NCBI GenBank assembly: GCA_949752745.1
Contig: OX457027.1
Location: forward strand, 90,541,720-90,605,719
DNA: 64,000 bases
From: Protula sp. h YS-2021
Taxonomy: Eukaryota; Annelida; Polychaeta; Sabellida; Serpulidae
Reading direction: 5' to 3'
Positions 45,596 to 56,800 of the stretch are shown here, piece after piece. The position numbers and the translations under genes were made by a program. The notes below the pieces were generated by a model. That model saw only the letters and a list, made by a program, of their open reading frames with translations. It was not told the DNA's origin and did no database searches. Every line of letters begins with the position of its first letter. Within the stretch, counting starts at the first letter, position 1.

Positions 45596-45672
45596 ACAAC
45601 ACAAAAACAACAACAACAACAACAACAACAACACAATAACAACAAAACAACAACACAACAACAATAACAATG
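45596..45672. repeat. (AAC)n microsatellite
   Basis: An AAC run at the position where the intact mini-element has its gttgttcaac array, so it may be a collapsed relic of that array. Confidence 0.8.
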
Positions 45673-45829
45673 ACGACAACGAAGTCTCTTGACATTTGTA
45701 AACCGTCTAGTCAGATTCAAGGTCAAAAACCAAAAAATGTTCAGAATTGCTTGAAACGTGTAAATATGCAAAAGCTTAAATTAGGGTGGGGGGCCAGATA
45801 TTTGGCCCAGAAATGTCGTTTTTACTCTA

Positions 45830-46417
45830 CTTCTTTTTTTAAATTCAAATGACCTGGCATTGACAACAATTAGCTTTTTGTTTCTTTTTGTAAAATGTGT
45901 TGTGGTTTTACTTTGTTTTTTTTCTTTTTTCACGCGAAGGAATTTTCGAATATTCTAGAAAATACTTCACATACATCGGTCTTCGTTTCTGCAGAAGGTT
46001 CACTTACGACAACGTTTTTACAGAGTCTTCCATCCCGTTCGAGACTCAGTCTGGTCCAAATCTGGAGGGCAGGGGGGGGGGGGGTGTTTTTCACTCAGCT
46101 GCTTGACTGAAGGATTTATACGTGATGATTAATATTTTTCCTTTAGTGTACTAATCCTGGTTAAAATATATTGTTTTTTTTTCGGAGTAACTCCTGGGGA
46201 CCATTCACGTTTCAACCACTTACTTTGCACGCAACAGTTTTTTTTTACAATAAATACAATAAAAATGTCATCTGTGGCCCCTCTCTCAAATTTGACAGAA
46301 TTTTTTAACCTTCCAAGCAACAGTCCCCCAGACTCCAATGTTTCTCCATTGGTTAGCAGCCAGAGACGTAATGGCGTCATATGTCTTCATGACCTGTCCG
46401 AGGAAAACAAGTAAGAC

Positions 46418-46501
<84 letters not shown>

Positions 46502-46646
46502 GAGATAGAGAGACAGAGAGAGAGAGACAGAGAGAGACAGAGACAGAGAGAGAGACAGACAGAGAGACAGAGACAGAGAGAGACAGAGAGAGAGAGAGAC
46601 AGAGACAGAGAGAGAGAGACAGACAGAGAAAGAGAGACAGAGAGAC

Positions 46647-46679
<33 letters not shown>

Positions 46680-46723
46680 GACAGACAGACAGAGAGAAAC
46701 AGAGAGAGACAGACAGAGAGACG

Positions 46724-46756
<33 letters not shown>

Positions 46757-47150
46757 TGAGAGAGAGGGGGGAGGAGGAGGAGGAAGATTAGGAGGAGAAG
46801 GAGGAGGGATAAGAAGGGATATCTAGTGAGTAAATAAAAGATAAAGAGACCTCCAAAACTATAGGTGTTGAATAAGTTTGTCATATATATTTTAAAAAGT
46901 TATTCCACTCTTTTAGCAGTATTATTTTCCCAGAACCCCCAGTGGTCCTGTGGACCAAATAGGTATTATATTGAACAGACCGAACCGCCGCAGAGGTTGG
47001 CTATTGAACATATTTGAAAAAGCAGCTGTTGGACAACAACGCAGTCCCAAGTGCATGTCAATGAACTTGTTTTTGAGAAAACGAAACTTGATAAAACACA
47101 ATTTACGAGATTGTACATGTCAGTAATAAAGCTTCGAGTGCGAGGCGGGG
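45830..47150. repeat. Diverged duplicate of 21100-22430
   Basis: Shares blocks such as cgaaggaattttcgaatatt and caatgaacttgtttttga with the earlier region. Contains a GA then GACAGA purine tract at 46419-46770. No gene. Confidence 0.65.
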
Positions 47151-47164
47151 TCACCGTCTGCTCG

Positions 47165-48330
47165 GGACCTCAGTACCACCAGTGGTAATGAGGTCCCGAA
47201 GTGGTACTGAGGACCCGGTGGCAGTGAGGACCCAAAATATTTTTTACTTTTAAAATCTTAGATTAAGTTGTTTTAAGCTGAAAGAAACGTTCAAAACCAA
47301 AAATCAATGTTACTTTCCGAAAAAAGTGAAGATCTGGTACTAAGGGCCGGTGGTGGCACTGAGGACCCAAACTTTTTTTGCTTCAAAATGCTAGATTAAG
47401 TTGTTTTTAAGCTGAAAGAAACGTTCAAAACCAAAAATCAATGCTTACTTTCAGAAAAAAGTAAAGTGGTGGTACTGAGGACCCGGTGGTGGCACTGAGG
47501 ACCCAAACTTTTTTTGCTTCAAAATGCTAGATTAAGTTGTTTTAAGCTGAAAGAAACGTTCAAAACCAAAAATCAATGCTTACTTTCAGAAAAAAGTAAA
47601 GTGGTGGTACTGAGGACCCGGTGGTGGCACTGAGACCCGGTGGTGGCACTGAGGATCCAAACTTTTTTTTTTTGCTTCAAAATGCTAGATTAAGTTGTTT
47701 TAAGTTGAAAGAAACGTTCAAAACTAAAAATCAATGCTTACTTTCAGAAAAAAGTAAAGTAGTGGTAATGAGGACCCGGTGGTGGCACTGAGACCCGGTG
47801 GTGGCACTGAGGACCCAAACTTTTTTTGCTTCAAAATGCTAGATTAAGTTGTTTTAAGCTGAAAGATACGTTCAAAACCAAAAATCAATGCTTACTTTCA
47901 GAAAAAAAGTAAAGTGGTGGTACTGAGGACCCGGTGGTGGCACTGAGGCCCGGTGGTGGCACTGAGGACCCAAACTTTTTTTGCTTCAAAATGCTAGATT
48001 AAGTTGTTTTAAGCTGAAAGATACGTTCAAAACCAAAAATCAATGCTTACTTTCAGAAAAAAAGTAAAGTGGTGGTACTGAGGACCCGGTGGTGGCACTG
48101 AGGCCCGGTGGTGGCACTGAGGACCCAAACTTTTTTTGCTTCAAAATGCTAGATTAAGTTGTTTTAAGCTGAAAGAAACGTTCAAAACCAAAAATCAATG
48201 CTTACTTTCAGAAAAAAAGTAAAGTGGTGGTACTGAGGACCCGGTGGTGGCACTGAGACCCGGTGGTGGCACTGAGGACCCAAACTTTTTTTTGCTTCAA
48301 AATGCTATATTAGGTGGTTTTAAGCTGAAA
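47165..48330. repeat. Satellite of about 130-159 bp units, eight copies
   Basis: Each unit has ggtggtactgaggacccgg, caaactttttttgcttcaa, gctagattaagttgtttt and cttactttcagaaaaaagt. Unit starts are near 47257, 47389, 47526, 47685, 47838, 47993, 48149 and 48303; the first units are shorter. Confidence 0.92.
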
Positions 48331-48359
48331 CAAACGTAAAATACGTAATCTAAAATTTA

Positions 48360-48575
48360 AAATAATCGGATCCTCAGTATCACCACCTGGTCCTCAGGGC
48401 CACCACCTGGGCCTCAGGACCAACACCGGGTACTCACTACCACCATCGAGTCCTCACTACCACCACCGGGTCCTCACTACCACCACAGGGTCCTCATTAC
48501 CACTACCGAATCCTCAGTACCACCAACCGAGCCTCAGGGCCACCAACAGGTCATCGATGCCACCACTTTTGGTCC
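48360..48575. repeat. Inverted arm of ggtcctcag/ccacca repeats
   Basis: About ten short units such as tcctcagtaccaccaccgg. They are the reverse complement of the ggtggtactgaggac part of the satellite, so the block ends in a mirrored arm. Confidence 0.8.
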
Positions 48576-48858
48576 AGGGACGTTGTGACAAATCTAGTAA
48601 ATCACGTATCAGTAGGTTTGTATGGTCGCCAGAAAGTGGTCATATTGCAAAACACGGCTGCAGAAAAATCTTACAAATTTATGAAGGAATCCGCTCAAAA
48701 TTGTGGGAGAAGAAGTATTTTACAAAATTGCTACTAAATATTTATAAACACCCCCCTTTAGCCAATTTTTGGCTGATCGCCAAAAATAACTTTCCAAAAG
48801 CATACTGCCCACTGAACAACTTTGCAAAATATGAAGACAATTCGATCCAAACTGTGAG

Positions 48859-51025
48859 AGTAGTGTAGAAATGGGGGAACCACTGCACTTTGTGACGTCA
48901 TACTGTCTGGACCGGAAGTGACGTCATGTCTGGAAGTGACGTCATCATGTCTGGACCAGAAGTGACGTCATAGTGTCTGTTTGTTTCTATCTGCTTCAGT
49001 TTTTGGATGGAGCGCGCGCGCGTGTTGGGATGACGTCATGATGAAGGGTAAACGTCACAGCAGAGTGTGCGTAAACGAAACGTCATTTTGTTTTCGTAAT
49101 TTGAAATAACGGACTTCCGTTGAAGTGTGGAACTTATATTTGTAACATGTTGCCATTTTAACTGTGTAAAAGTGAAAAAGTGGGATAACTTTCGTTATAG
49201 TTGACCGATTTACATGAAAATTTCACTGTTTGATTCAGTTTTATATCTAGTTTTGTTATAAAGTGGTCACAGGCTATTTACACCGGTGGCTATATGCATT
49301 TTTGTAACATGCCGCCATTTTAACTTTGTAAAAAGTGAAAAATTGAGATAACTTCCGTTATACTTGGTCGATTTACATGAAAATTTCACTGTTTGATTCA
49401 GTTTTATGTAAATTTTTAACATTAAGTGGTCACAGGCTATTTACACCGGTGGCTGTATGCATTTTAGTAACATGCCGCCATTTTAACTTTGTAAAAAGTG
49501 AAAATTTGGGATAACTTTCGCTATACTTGGTCGATTTACATGAAAATTTCACTGTTTGATTCAGTTTTATATCTAGTTTTGTTATAAAGTGGTCACAGGC
49601 TATTTACGCAGCTGGCTGTATGCATTTTTGTAACATGTCGCCATTTTAACTTTGTGAAAAGTGAAAAATTGAGATAACTTTCGAAAGTTTCATGCAAATC
49701 GACCAACTATAGCGAAAGTTATCTCATTTTTTCACTTTTCACAAAGTTAAAATAGCGGCATGTCACATTATGCATACAGCCATCAGTGTAAATAGCCTAT
49801 AACCACTTAACGTTAAAACGTTACATAAAACTGAATCAAACAGTGAAATTTTCATGTAAATCGACCAAGTATAACGAAAGTTATCTCAATTTTTCACTTT
49901 TTACAAAGTTAAAATGGCGGCATGTTACAAAAATGCATACAGCCAGCTGCGTTAATAGCCTGTGACCACTTTATAACAAAACTAGATATAAAACTGAATC
50001 AAACAGTGAAATTTTCATGTAAATCGACCAAGTATAGCGAAAGTTATCCCAAATTTTCACTTTTTACAAAGTTAAAATGGCGGCATGTTACAAAAATGCA
50101 TACAGTCAGCTGCGCAAATAGCCTATAACCACTTAATGGTAAAACTAGATATAAAACTGAATCAAATAGTGAAATTTTCATGTAAATCGACCAAGTATAA
50201 CGGAAGTTATGCCAATTTTTCACTTTTCACAAAGTTAAAATGGCGGCATGTTACAAAAATGCATACAGCCACCGGTGTAAATAGCCTGTTACCACTTAAT
50301 GTTAAAAATTTACATAAAACTGAATCAAATAGTGAAATTTTCATGTAAATCGACCAAGTATAACGGAAGTTATGCCAATTTTTCACTTTTTACAAAGTTA
50401 AAATGGCGGCATGTTACAAAAATGCATACAGCTACCGGTGTAAATAGCCTGTGACCACTTAATGTTAAAAATTTACATAAAACTGAATCAAACAGTGAAA
50501 TTTTCATGTAAATCGACCAAGTATAACGGAAGTTATCTCAATTTTTCACTTTTTACAAAGTTAAAATGGCGACATGTTACAAAAATGCATATAGCCACCG
50601 GTGTAAATAGCCTGTGACCACTTTATAACAAAACTAGATATAAAACTGAATCAAACAGTGAAATTTTCATGTAAATCGGTCAACTATAACGAAAGTTATC
50701 CCACTTTTTCACTTTTACACAGTTAAAATGGCAACATGTTACAAATATAAGTTCCACACTTCAACGGAAGTCCGTTATTTCAAATTACGAAAACAAAATG
50801 ACGTTTCGTTTACGCACACTCTGCTGTGACGTTTACCCTTCATCATGACGTCATCCCAACACGCGCGCGCGCTCCATCCAAAAACTGAAGCAGATAGAAA
50901 CAAACAGACACTATGACGTCACTTCCGGTCCAGACATGATGACGTCACTTCCAGACATGACGTCACTTCCGGTCCAGACAGTATGACGTCACAAAGTGCA
51001 GTGGTTCCCCCATTTCTACACTACT
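48859..51025. mobile_element. Foldback element, non-coding, Polinton-related
   Basis: The ends are AGTAGTGTAGAAATGGGGG and its inverse. The arms (about 48859-49690 and 49690-51025) are inverted copies: an outer part with ccggaagtgacgtcat motifs and an inner part of about 165-bp tandem units (gatttacatgaaaatttcac), three in the left arm and six in the right. The same unit is found at 53158-53470 inside the autonomous element. I found no matching 6-bp duplication (tgtgag and gttgct flank it). There is no ORF. Confidence 0.85.
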
Positions 51026-51776
51026 GTTGCTTTTGGTTGCAACTAAAATGCAACGTCTCCGACCGACGTTTAATCAAAATTGAATAGATGTCCGAAAATC
51101 GAAGTTGTATAGATGTCGAAAAAAGACGTGCAGACAACCAAACAACTTTCCGGTTATCGCTAACCTGAAATAGTAGCCATGGCAGGTCACGAAACGTGTG
51201 TAATCAAATCCAGGGTAGCAAATTTATTAGTATGCGTGCCAATTGGAGTCCCCCCCCCCCCCCCAACAACAAAAACAAATATCAGAATGTTTTGAATTAG
51301 ACGTTGTGACACGAAATATGCATTGATATTTGGCCACAACCAACCGCATTCTAATTCCAACCCAGTTTTATGTTTCGATTTAGTTAGGTTGATGTCGCAA
51401 ACTCATATCGGCGTCGGAATGTTTACTGTGCGTGCAGTACCATATCGCCGCAAGGGAAAACAACAAGTGTTGAAAATCCGTCCGCAAAAGTCCAATAATG
51501 TTACTTACAGTTGTTAATTCCCATTAATTGTGTTCAACGTTGTGCAGACGACCTGGACAACAGAACTGTAATCCTGGGAAAAAAGTCTGGCTGTTTTGAG
51601 TCTTCAGTAAGCATGGGGACAAGGAAAGAACGTGATTTCAGTTCGTTCGGTCGTATGTCAGTTTTGGGTGTTCACCCCTTTTGAAAATCAAAGTAATTAG
51701 ATCTTCAATAAAGTAAATCTTTTAACTTAGACTGCAGAACTATATTTTCTGAGCTGAAATTCAGTTTTATGCTTTA
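51026..51776. other. Sequence between foldback and autonomous Polinton
   Basis: Includes a poly-C near 51251-51264 and motifs (caacgtct, gcaactaaaatg) that recall 16500-17050, but similarity is weak. No gene. Confidence 0.4.
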
Positions 51777-52555
51777 AGTAGTAGGAAAAGGCCGGTTTTG
51801 GACCACTTGATGACGTCATACTGTCTGGAAGTGACGTCATACTGTCTGGACCGGAAGTGTTGTCTGGACCGGAAGTGCTGTCTGGACCGGAAGTGAGGTC
51901 ACGATAAGCGTTAGGATAGGCGCGGCCATCCATGACGTCATAATGAGGTCATAATGAGGTCATACTGAGGTCATAATGAGGTCATAATGAGGTTATAATG
52001 AGGTCATAATGAGGTCATGCTGTGTGGTGGCTTCCTAGGGTTTCAGTCGATGATCGTCGAAGTCAATGAAGTCAAGCTTTCATTTCCGAAGTCAATCGAC
52101 AACAGACCCTAAAAACTGATGACCTCCCCCCCCCCCCCTCGAAATTGTGATTTTTGTATATTTATCCGTTTCAGACGATTCTGAACATTTTTCATTTTTT
52201 GGGTCGACCGACCCCCCCCCCTCGAAATTGTGATTTTTGTATATTTATCCGTTTCAGACGATTCTGAACATTTTTCATTTTTTGGGTCGACCGACCCCCC
52301 CCCCTCGAAATTGTGATTTTTGCATATTTATCCGTTTCAGACGATTCTGAACATTTTTCATTTTTTGGGTGGACCGACCCCCCCCCCCCCTCGAAATTAT
52401 GATTTTTGCATATTTATCCGTTTCAGACGATTCTGAACATTTTTCATTTTTTGGGTCGACTGACCCCCCCCCCCCCTCAGGACATACTATGGACCGACCC
52501 CCCCCCCCCCTAGGCGAGCAACATTCTGTCAAGTCAGCTTCAGTTCCATCAGAGG
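51777..52555. repeat. Left terminal region of the autonomous element
   Basis: Terminal motif, two tgacgtcatactgtctgga units, several accggaagtg motifs, a run of ataatgaggtc units (51935-52015), then four units of about 84 bp (52125-52465: a poly-C tract, then tcgaaattgtgatttttg and gacgattctgaac). Non-coding. It probably holds the terminal repeat; its extent needs the right end. Confidence 0.75.
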
Positions 52556-52557
52556 GG

Positions 52558-52565
52558 TATATAAG
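52558..52565 (+). promoter_or_regulatory. TATA box upstream of polB, with a spliced leader candidate
   Basis: TATATAAG. Donor-like sites follow at 52597 (TTTCG|GTAAGT) and 52673 (TTTCG|GTAAGT), and a strong acceptor TTCATTTCAG ends at 53791, 14 bp before the polymerase ATG. A spliced 5' leader over the repeat-filled 52700-53790 region is inferred. A second TATA (TATAAAAG) lies at 53751-53758, inside that intron. Confidence 0.5.
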
Positions 52566-52715
52566 GGATGAGCATACAGCAGTGACAGTCATTTCGGTAA
52601 GTGGAGCAAGAGTTACACACTACAATTGAATCACATCAGATCCAGGGATGGCATCCAGTGACAACTATTTCGGTAAGTGTTTATTGAAACTTTATAAATA
52701 AAAAGTGAACTTTAG

Positions 52716-53155
52716 TTATTTGCAAACAAACTTTGTAAACAAACTTTGTAAACAAACTTTGTAAACAAATTTAGTTATTTGCATAATTGAAACTTTGTAA
52801 ACAAACTTTGTAAACAAACTGTGTAAACAAACTTTAGTTATTTGCATAATTGAAACTTTGTAAACAAACTGTGTAAACAAACTGTGTAAACAAACTTTAT
52901 AAATAAAATTTGTAAACAAACTTTGTAAACAAACTTTATAAACAAAATTTGTAAACAAACTTTGTAAACAAACTTTGTAAACAAACTTTATAAACAAACT
53001 TTATAAACAAAATTTGTAAACAAACTTTATAAACAAAATTTATAAGCAAACTTTGTAAACAAACTTGACTTATTTACATAATTGAAAATTTGTAAACAAA
53101 CTTTGTAAACAAACTTTGTAAACAAACTTTGATTATTTGCTTAATTGAAACTTTG
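52716..53155. repeat. 13-bp tandem repeat aaactttgtaaac
   Basis: Thirty or so imperfect units, with interspersed ttagttatttgcataattg. A related run (tttgtaaatag units) lies at 58925-59085, on the other side of the plus-strand genes. Confidence 0.92.
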
Positions 53156-53157
53156 TA

Positions 53158-53475
53158 AAACAATACCTTTCGTTATACTTGGTCGATTTATATGAAAATT
53201 TCACTGTTTGATTCAGTTTTATGTAAACTTTTGTTATAAAGTAGTCATAGGCTATTTGCGCAGCTGGCTGTATGCATTTTTACCGCCATTTTAACTTAAA
53301 AGTGACATAACTTTTGTTATACTTAACCAATTTGTATGAAAATTTCACCATTTGATTCAGTTTTATGTAAAGTTTTAACATGATCATAGGCTATTTGCGC
53401 AGCTGGCTGTATGCATTTTTACCGCCATTTTAACTTAAAATTGTGATAACTTTCGTTATAGTTGACTGAAAATTT
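53158..53475. repeat. Two units shared with the foldback element
   Basis: Contains gaaaatttcactgtttgatt, the gtggctgtatgcattttt-like block and gccattttaac, in the same order as the about 165-bp units at 49160-50700. Confidence 0.85.
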
Positions 53476-53750
53476 CACCATTACAGTGCTTCTTCGCGGA
53501 TGAATACCATTTGGCAGACCATTTAACTTCACCGCTAGATGTCTCTGCTGTGCAGCAGTACAACTGTAAGTGAAACATTCATATACACAAGTAAAATTCT
53601 GCTGAGTCAGCAATTTTAACAATTTTGAGCAAGTTTGAAAAGTTACACACCATATTTTGATTACATGGAAGTAGCATAAAAGCATGAGTGAAACATGTCA
53701 ACTAGTCAACTAGTGATACATTCTGCTGAGTTAACACACCATTGAAGTGG

Positions 53751-53758
53751 TATAAAAG
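53751..53758 (+). promoter_or_regulatory. Second TATA box before polB
   Basis: TATAAAAG, 48 bp before the ATG at 53806. A near copy of its context (cataaaagcatgagtgaaac) lies about 80 bp upstream. Confidence 0.5.
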
Positions 53759-53805
53759 GAAGAGTGAAACGTATATTTTACTTCATTTCAGTTCTAGCAA
53801 CAACG

Positions 53806-56800
53806 ATGGCAACAGTCTACTGTCATGAATGCGATGTGACATTTCCATCTCTGGAATTGTTCGTGACACACACATGCAAACCAGCTAGGATGAAACGTGC
53901 TCATGAAGAGCTTGTTGAGCAGATTGAAGCCAAGAGACAAAAGACGTTACAAGATGGTGTTGACAGACCTGATCCAGTCCTCTGCTGTAAATGCGCCAAG
54001 ATATTTTCATCTTTGGATGCATTTGAGACACATGCATGTGCTGAGATGGAAAATGTGTCTCATGAAGAACAAAGAAAGAAAGAGACAGGACAAGTAGGCA
54101 GAGGCAGAAGAGTGAGTCTTGGTGAAAACGCGCAGGAAAGACGGTTTGAGCCTGAAGATGGATCGGATTTGCTACTTGAAATGCGACAACAAGAGAACCG
54201 GATTAAGAGACATTTGCTAGAGACGTTAAACCATGGCATGAAATGGTACATTGTGGTACATGCACGCTTCAAGAAAATGACACCAAATGCTGAAGGCGTG
54301 ATGGTAGAACAGGTGGATAATGCCTTCATCAGTAGTCCGACATATGCAGCATACAATCCAACGGATATTGAGAAGGACTTACCAGAAGCCTATAAAGAAT
54401 TGTTTACCAGGTTTGATGAACATGAGCGACAAGGCTCTGGTTGGGTGTTGGATAACATATTATTCATTGAAGTACATACAGCTACGTCAGCGCCTCTGGA
54501 AGCGAGCAGTTTTATCCCACTGCCGAAGAAAGTAAAGAATACATTAAGTGTGTTAAACATTCAGAATAAAGACAACAAGTGCTTCTTATGGTCTGTATTG
54601 GCTCACCTTCACCCCCATGAGAACAACTCACATCGCGTAAGTCATTACACACCATTTGAGAACGAATTGAAGGTAGAAGGCATGACATTTCCCACACCGA
54701 TTACAGACATTCCAAAGTTTGAAAAGGAGAATGATGTGTCCATCAACGTGTTTGGATATGAACATGATGTAGTTGTTCCCATACAACTCAGTCGAAACAC
54801 CAGCGCGAGAGAAATCAACTTGCTTTTGATTAGCAATGACAAGACAAGACATTACTGCCTCATCAAGAATTTCAGCAGACTGATGGCTTATCGATCAAAC
54901 CATCAGCATGCAGCATTTTATTGTTTCAACTGTCTTCACGGGTTTAAGCGGAAAGATCTGTTAGACAAGCATCGTGAAGTGTGTGGCAAGCATGGCGCAC
55001 AACGTTTATCATTCCCCAAGGAACCCTTCATCAAGTTCAAGAATGTAGCCAAACAACAGCGAGCGCCGTTTGTCATTTATGCAGACTTTGAATGTTTCAC
55101 GAAAAAGCATGAAGGAGACAAGTATCAGCATCATCGTCCAAACAGCTTTGCCTATGTGGTTGTCAGCCAGTATGATACACGTGCTCCAGTCGTATATCGA
55201 GGAGACAATGCTGTGAAAGTCTTTTTAGACCAAATGGTGAATGAGCGTGATCGTATTGTGCATGGTTTACAACAGAAAAAGAAAATGGTGATGACTCATG
55301 AAGATGAAGAGCATTATAAGAACGCCACAGATTGTTACATTTGTCATGAGCCTCTAGGAGCAGATCATGTGAGAGATCATGACCATATCAATGGCAAATA
55401 CCGTGGAGCTGCACATAGTCAATGCAATTTACAATTTCGACTTCGAAAGGATCAGCAGGATGTTGAAGATTCTTTCATCATTCCTGTGTTTTTCCACAAT
55501 TTACGAGGCTATGACAGCCATTTGATCATGGAAGAAATTGGAAAGTTCAAAAACGAAACCATTACAGTCATTCCCAACACCGTTGAGAAATATATTGCAT
55601 TCACCATGAGCAATTTGAAATTTACAGACAGTTATCAGTTCATGAGTACTTCTCTACAGAAGTTGGTATCCAACCTGGCGGCAGAAGGGAAAGACAACTT
55701 TTATAACATGACGTCACACATTCACGATAGCGACCAACAAGAGTTACTGTTGAGAAAGGGAGTGTACCCTTATGATTACGTGGATGAACCATCCAAGTTT
55801 GCTGAAACACAACTGCCGTCCAAGGACAAGTTTTACAGCCTGCTCAGTGAAGAAGACATTAGCGATGAGGATTATGCGCATGCGCAGAAGGTATGGGAGA
55901 CATTCCACTGTACTACATGTGGTGAATACCATGACTTGTACCTGAAATCAGATGTGTTGCTGCTGGCTGACGTGTTTGAAAACTTCCGTCACGTATGTCT
56001 CAACACGTATGAATTGGATCCAGCTCACTACTATACAGCGCCAGGACTGTCGTGGGATGCCATGTTGAAAGCGACAAAGGTGAAATTGGAATTGATCAAC
56101 GACATTGACATGTACCAAATGATTGAACAAGGTCTACGGGGAGGAATATCTGTCATCACACACAAGTATGCGAAAGCAAATAACCCCTACGTAGCAGATT
56201 ACGATCCCACGAAACCAACCAACTACTTGACGTACCTAGATGCAAACAACTTGTATGGCTGGGCCATGTCGCAAAGCATGCCGGAAAGTGGATTTATGTG
56301 GGTGAGCGAGCCAGAATCCATTGACTTTATGGATGTGGATGAAGATGATGAGATTGGATACATTTTAGAAGTGGATTTGGAATACCCATATTCAATCCAT
56401 GATCATCATAATCACTATCCAGTGGCTCCAGAACGGAAATGTGTGAAAGTGGGAGAATTGTCAAAACATAGTCAGAAGCTGCGGAAAGATCTAAACATGA
56501 AAGGTAAGCCTAGTGAAAAGCTCATTCCCAACTTGTGCGACAAGAAGAAATATGTGCTTCATTATAGAAATTTACAGCAATATGTCTCACTGGGATTGAA
56601 AGTCACGAAGGTGCATCGTGCCATCATGTTTGCACAGAGCGAATGGTTGGCAAAATACATCTCCTTAAACACGGAAAAGAGAAAGTTGGCCAAGAACTCG
56701 TTTGAGAAAGACTTTTTCAAACTGATGAACAACTCTGTGTTTGGCAAAACCATGGAAAATGTGAGAAAGCGCATGAATGTGGAACTTGTTCACAAAGAAA

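Larger units (their letters stand above)
42250..45600. mobile_element. Decayed sibling of the mini-Polinton (ends not resolved)
   Basis: Carries a PC4 gene relic (42322-42810), relics of two further PC4-like genes (42811-43640 and 43625-43905) and, convergent on the minus strand, the zinc-finger gene (about 44754-45551). The layout is that of the mini-element at 34480, in inverse orientation, but with two extra genes that match 58326 and 58570 of the autonomous element. The convergent 3' ends of the zinc-finger genes match in both (attcact..gtaatatt-like stretch near 44780 and 36640). Clear terminal motifs were not found. The gypsy LTR abuts the left side. Confidence 0.7.

Noticed and set aside
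45169..45639. 156-aa plus-strand frame
   Set aside because: Antisense shadow of the zinc-finger relic at 44754-45551.
46387..46884. 165-aa Ser-Leu open frame on the minus strand
   Set aside because: Product of a GA/GACAGA purine tract, not a gene.
48557..48868. 103-aa plus-strand frame before the foldback
   Set aside because: No recognisable motif; it begins in the inverted satellite arm and ends at the foldback edge. Not supported as a gene.
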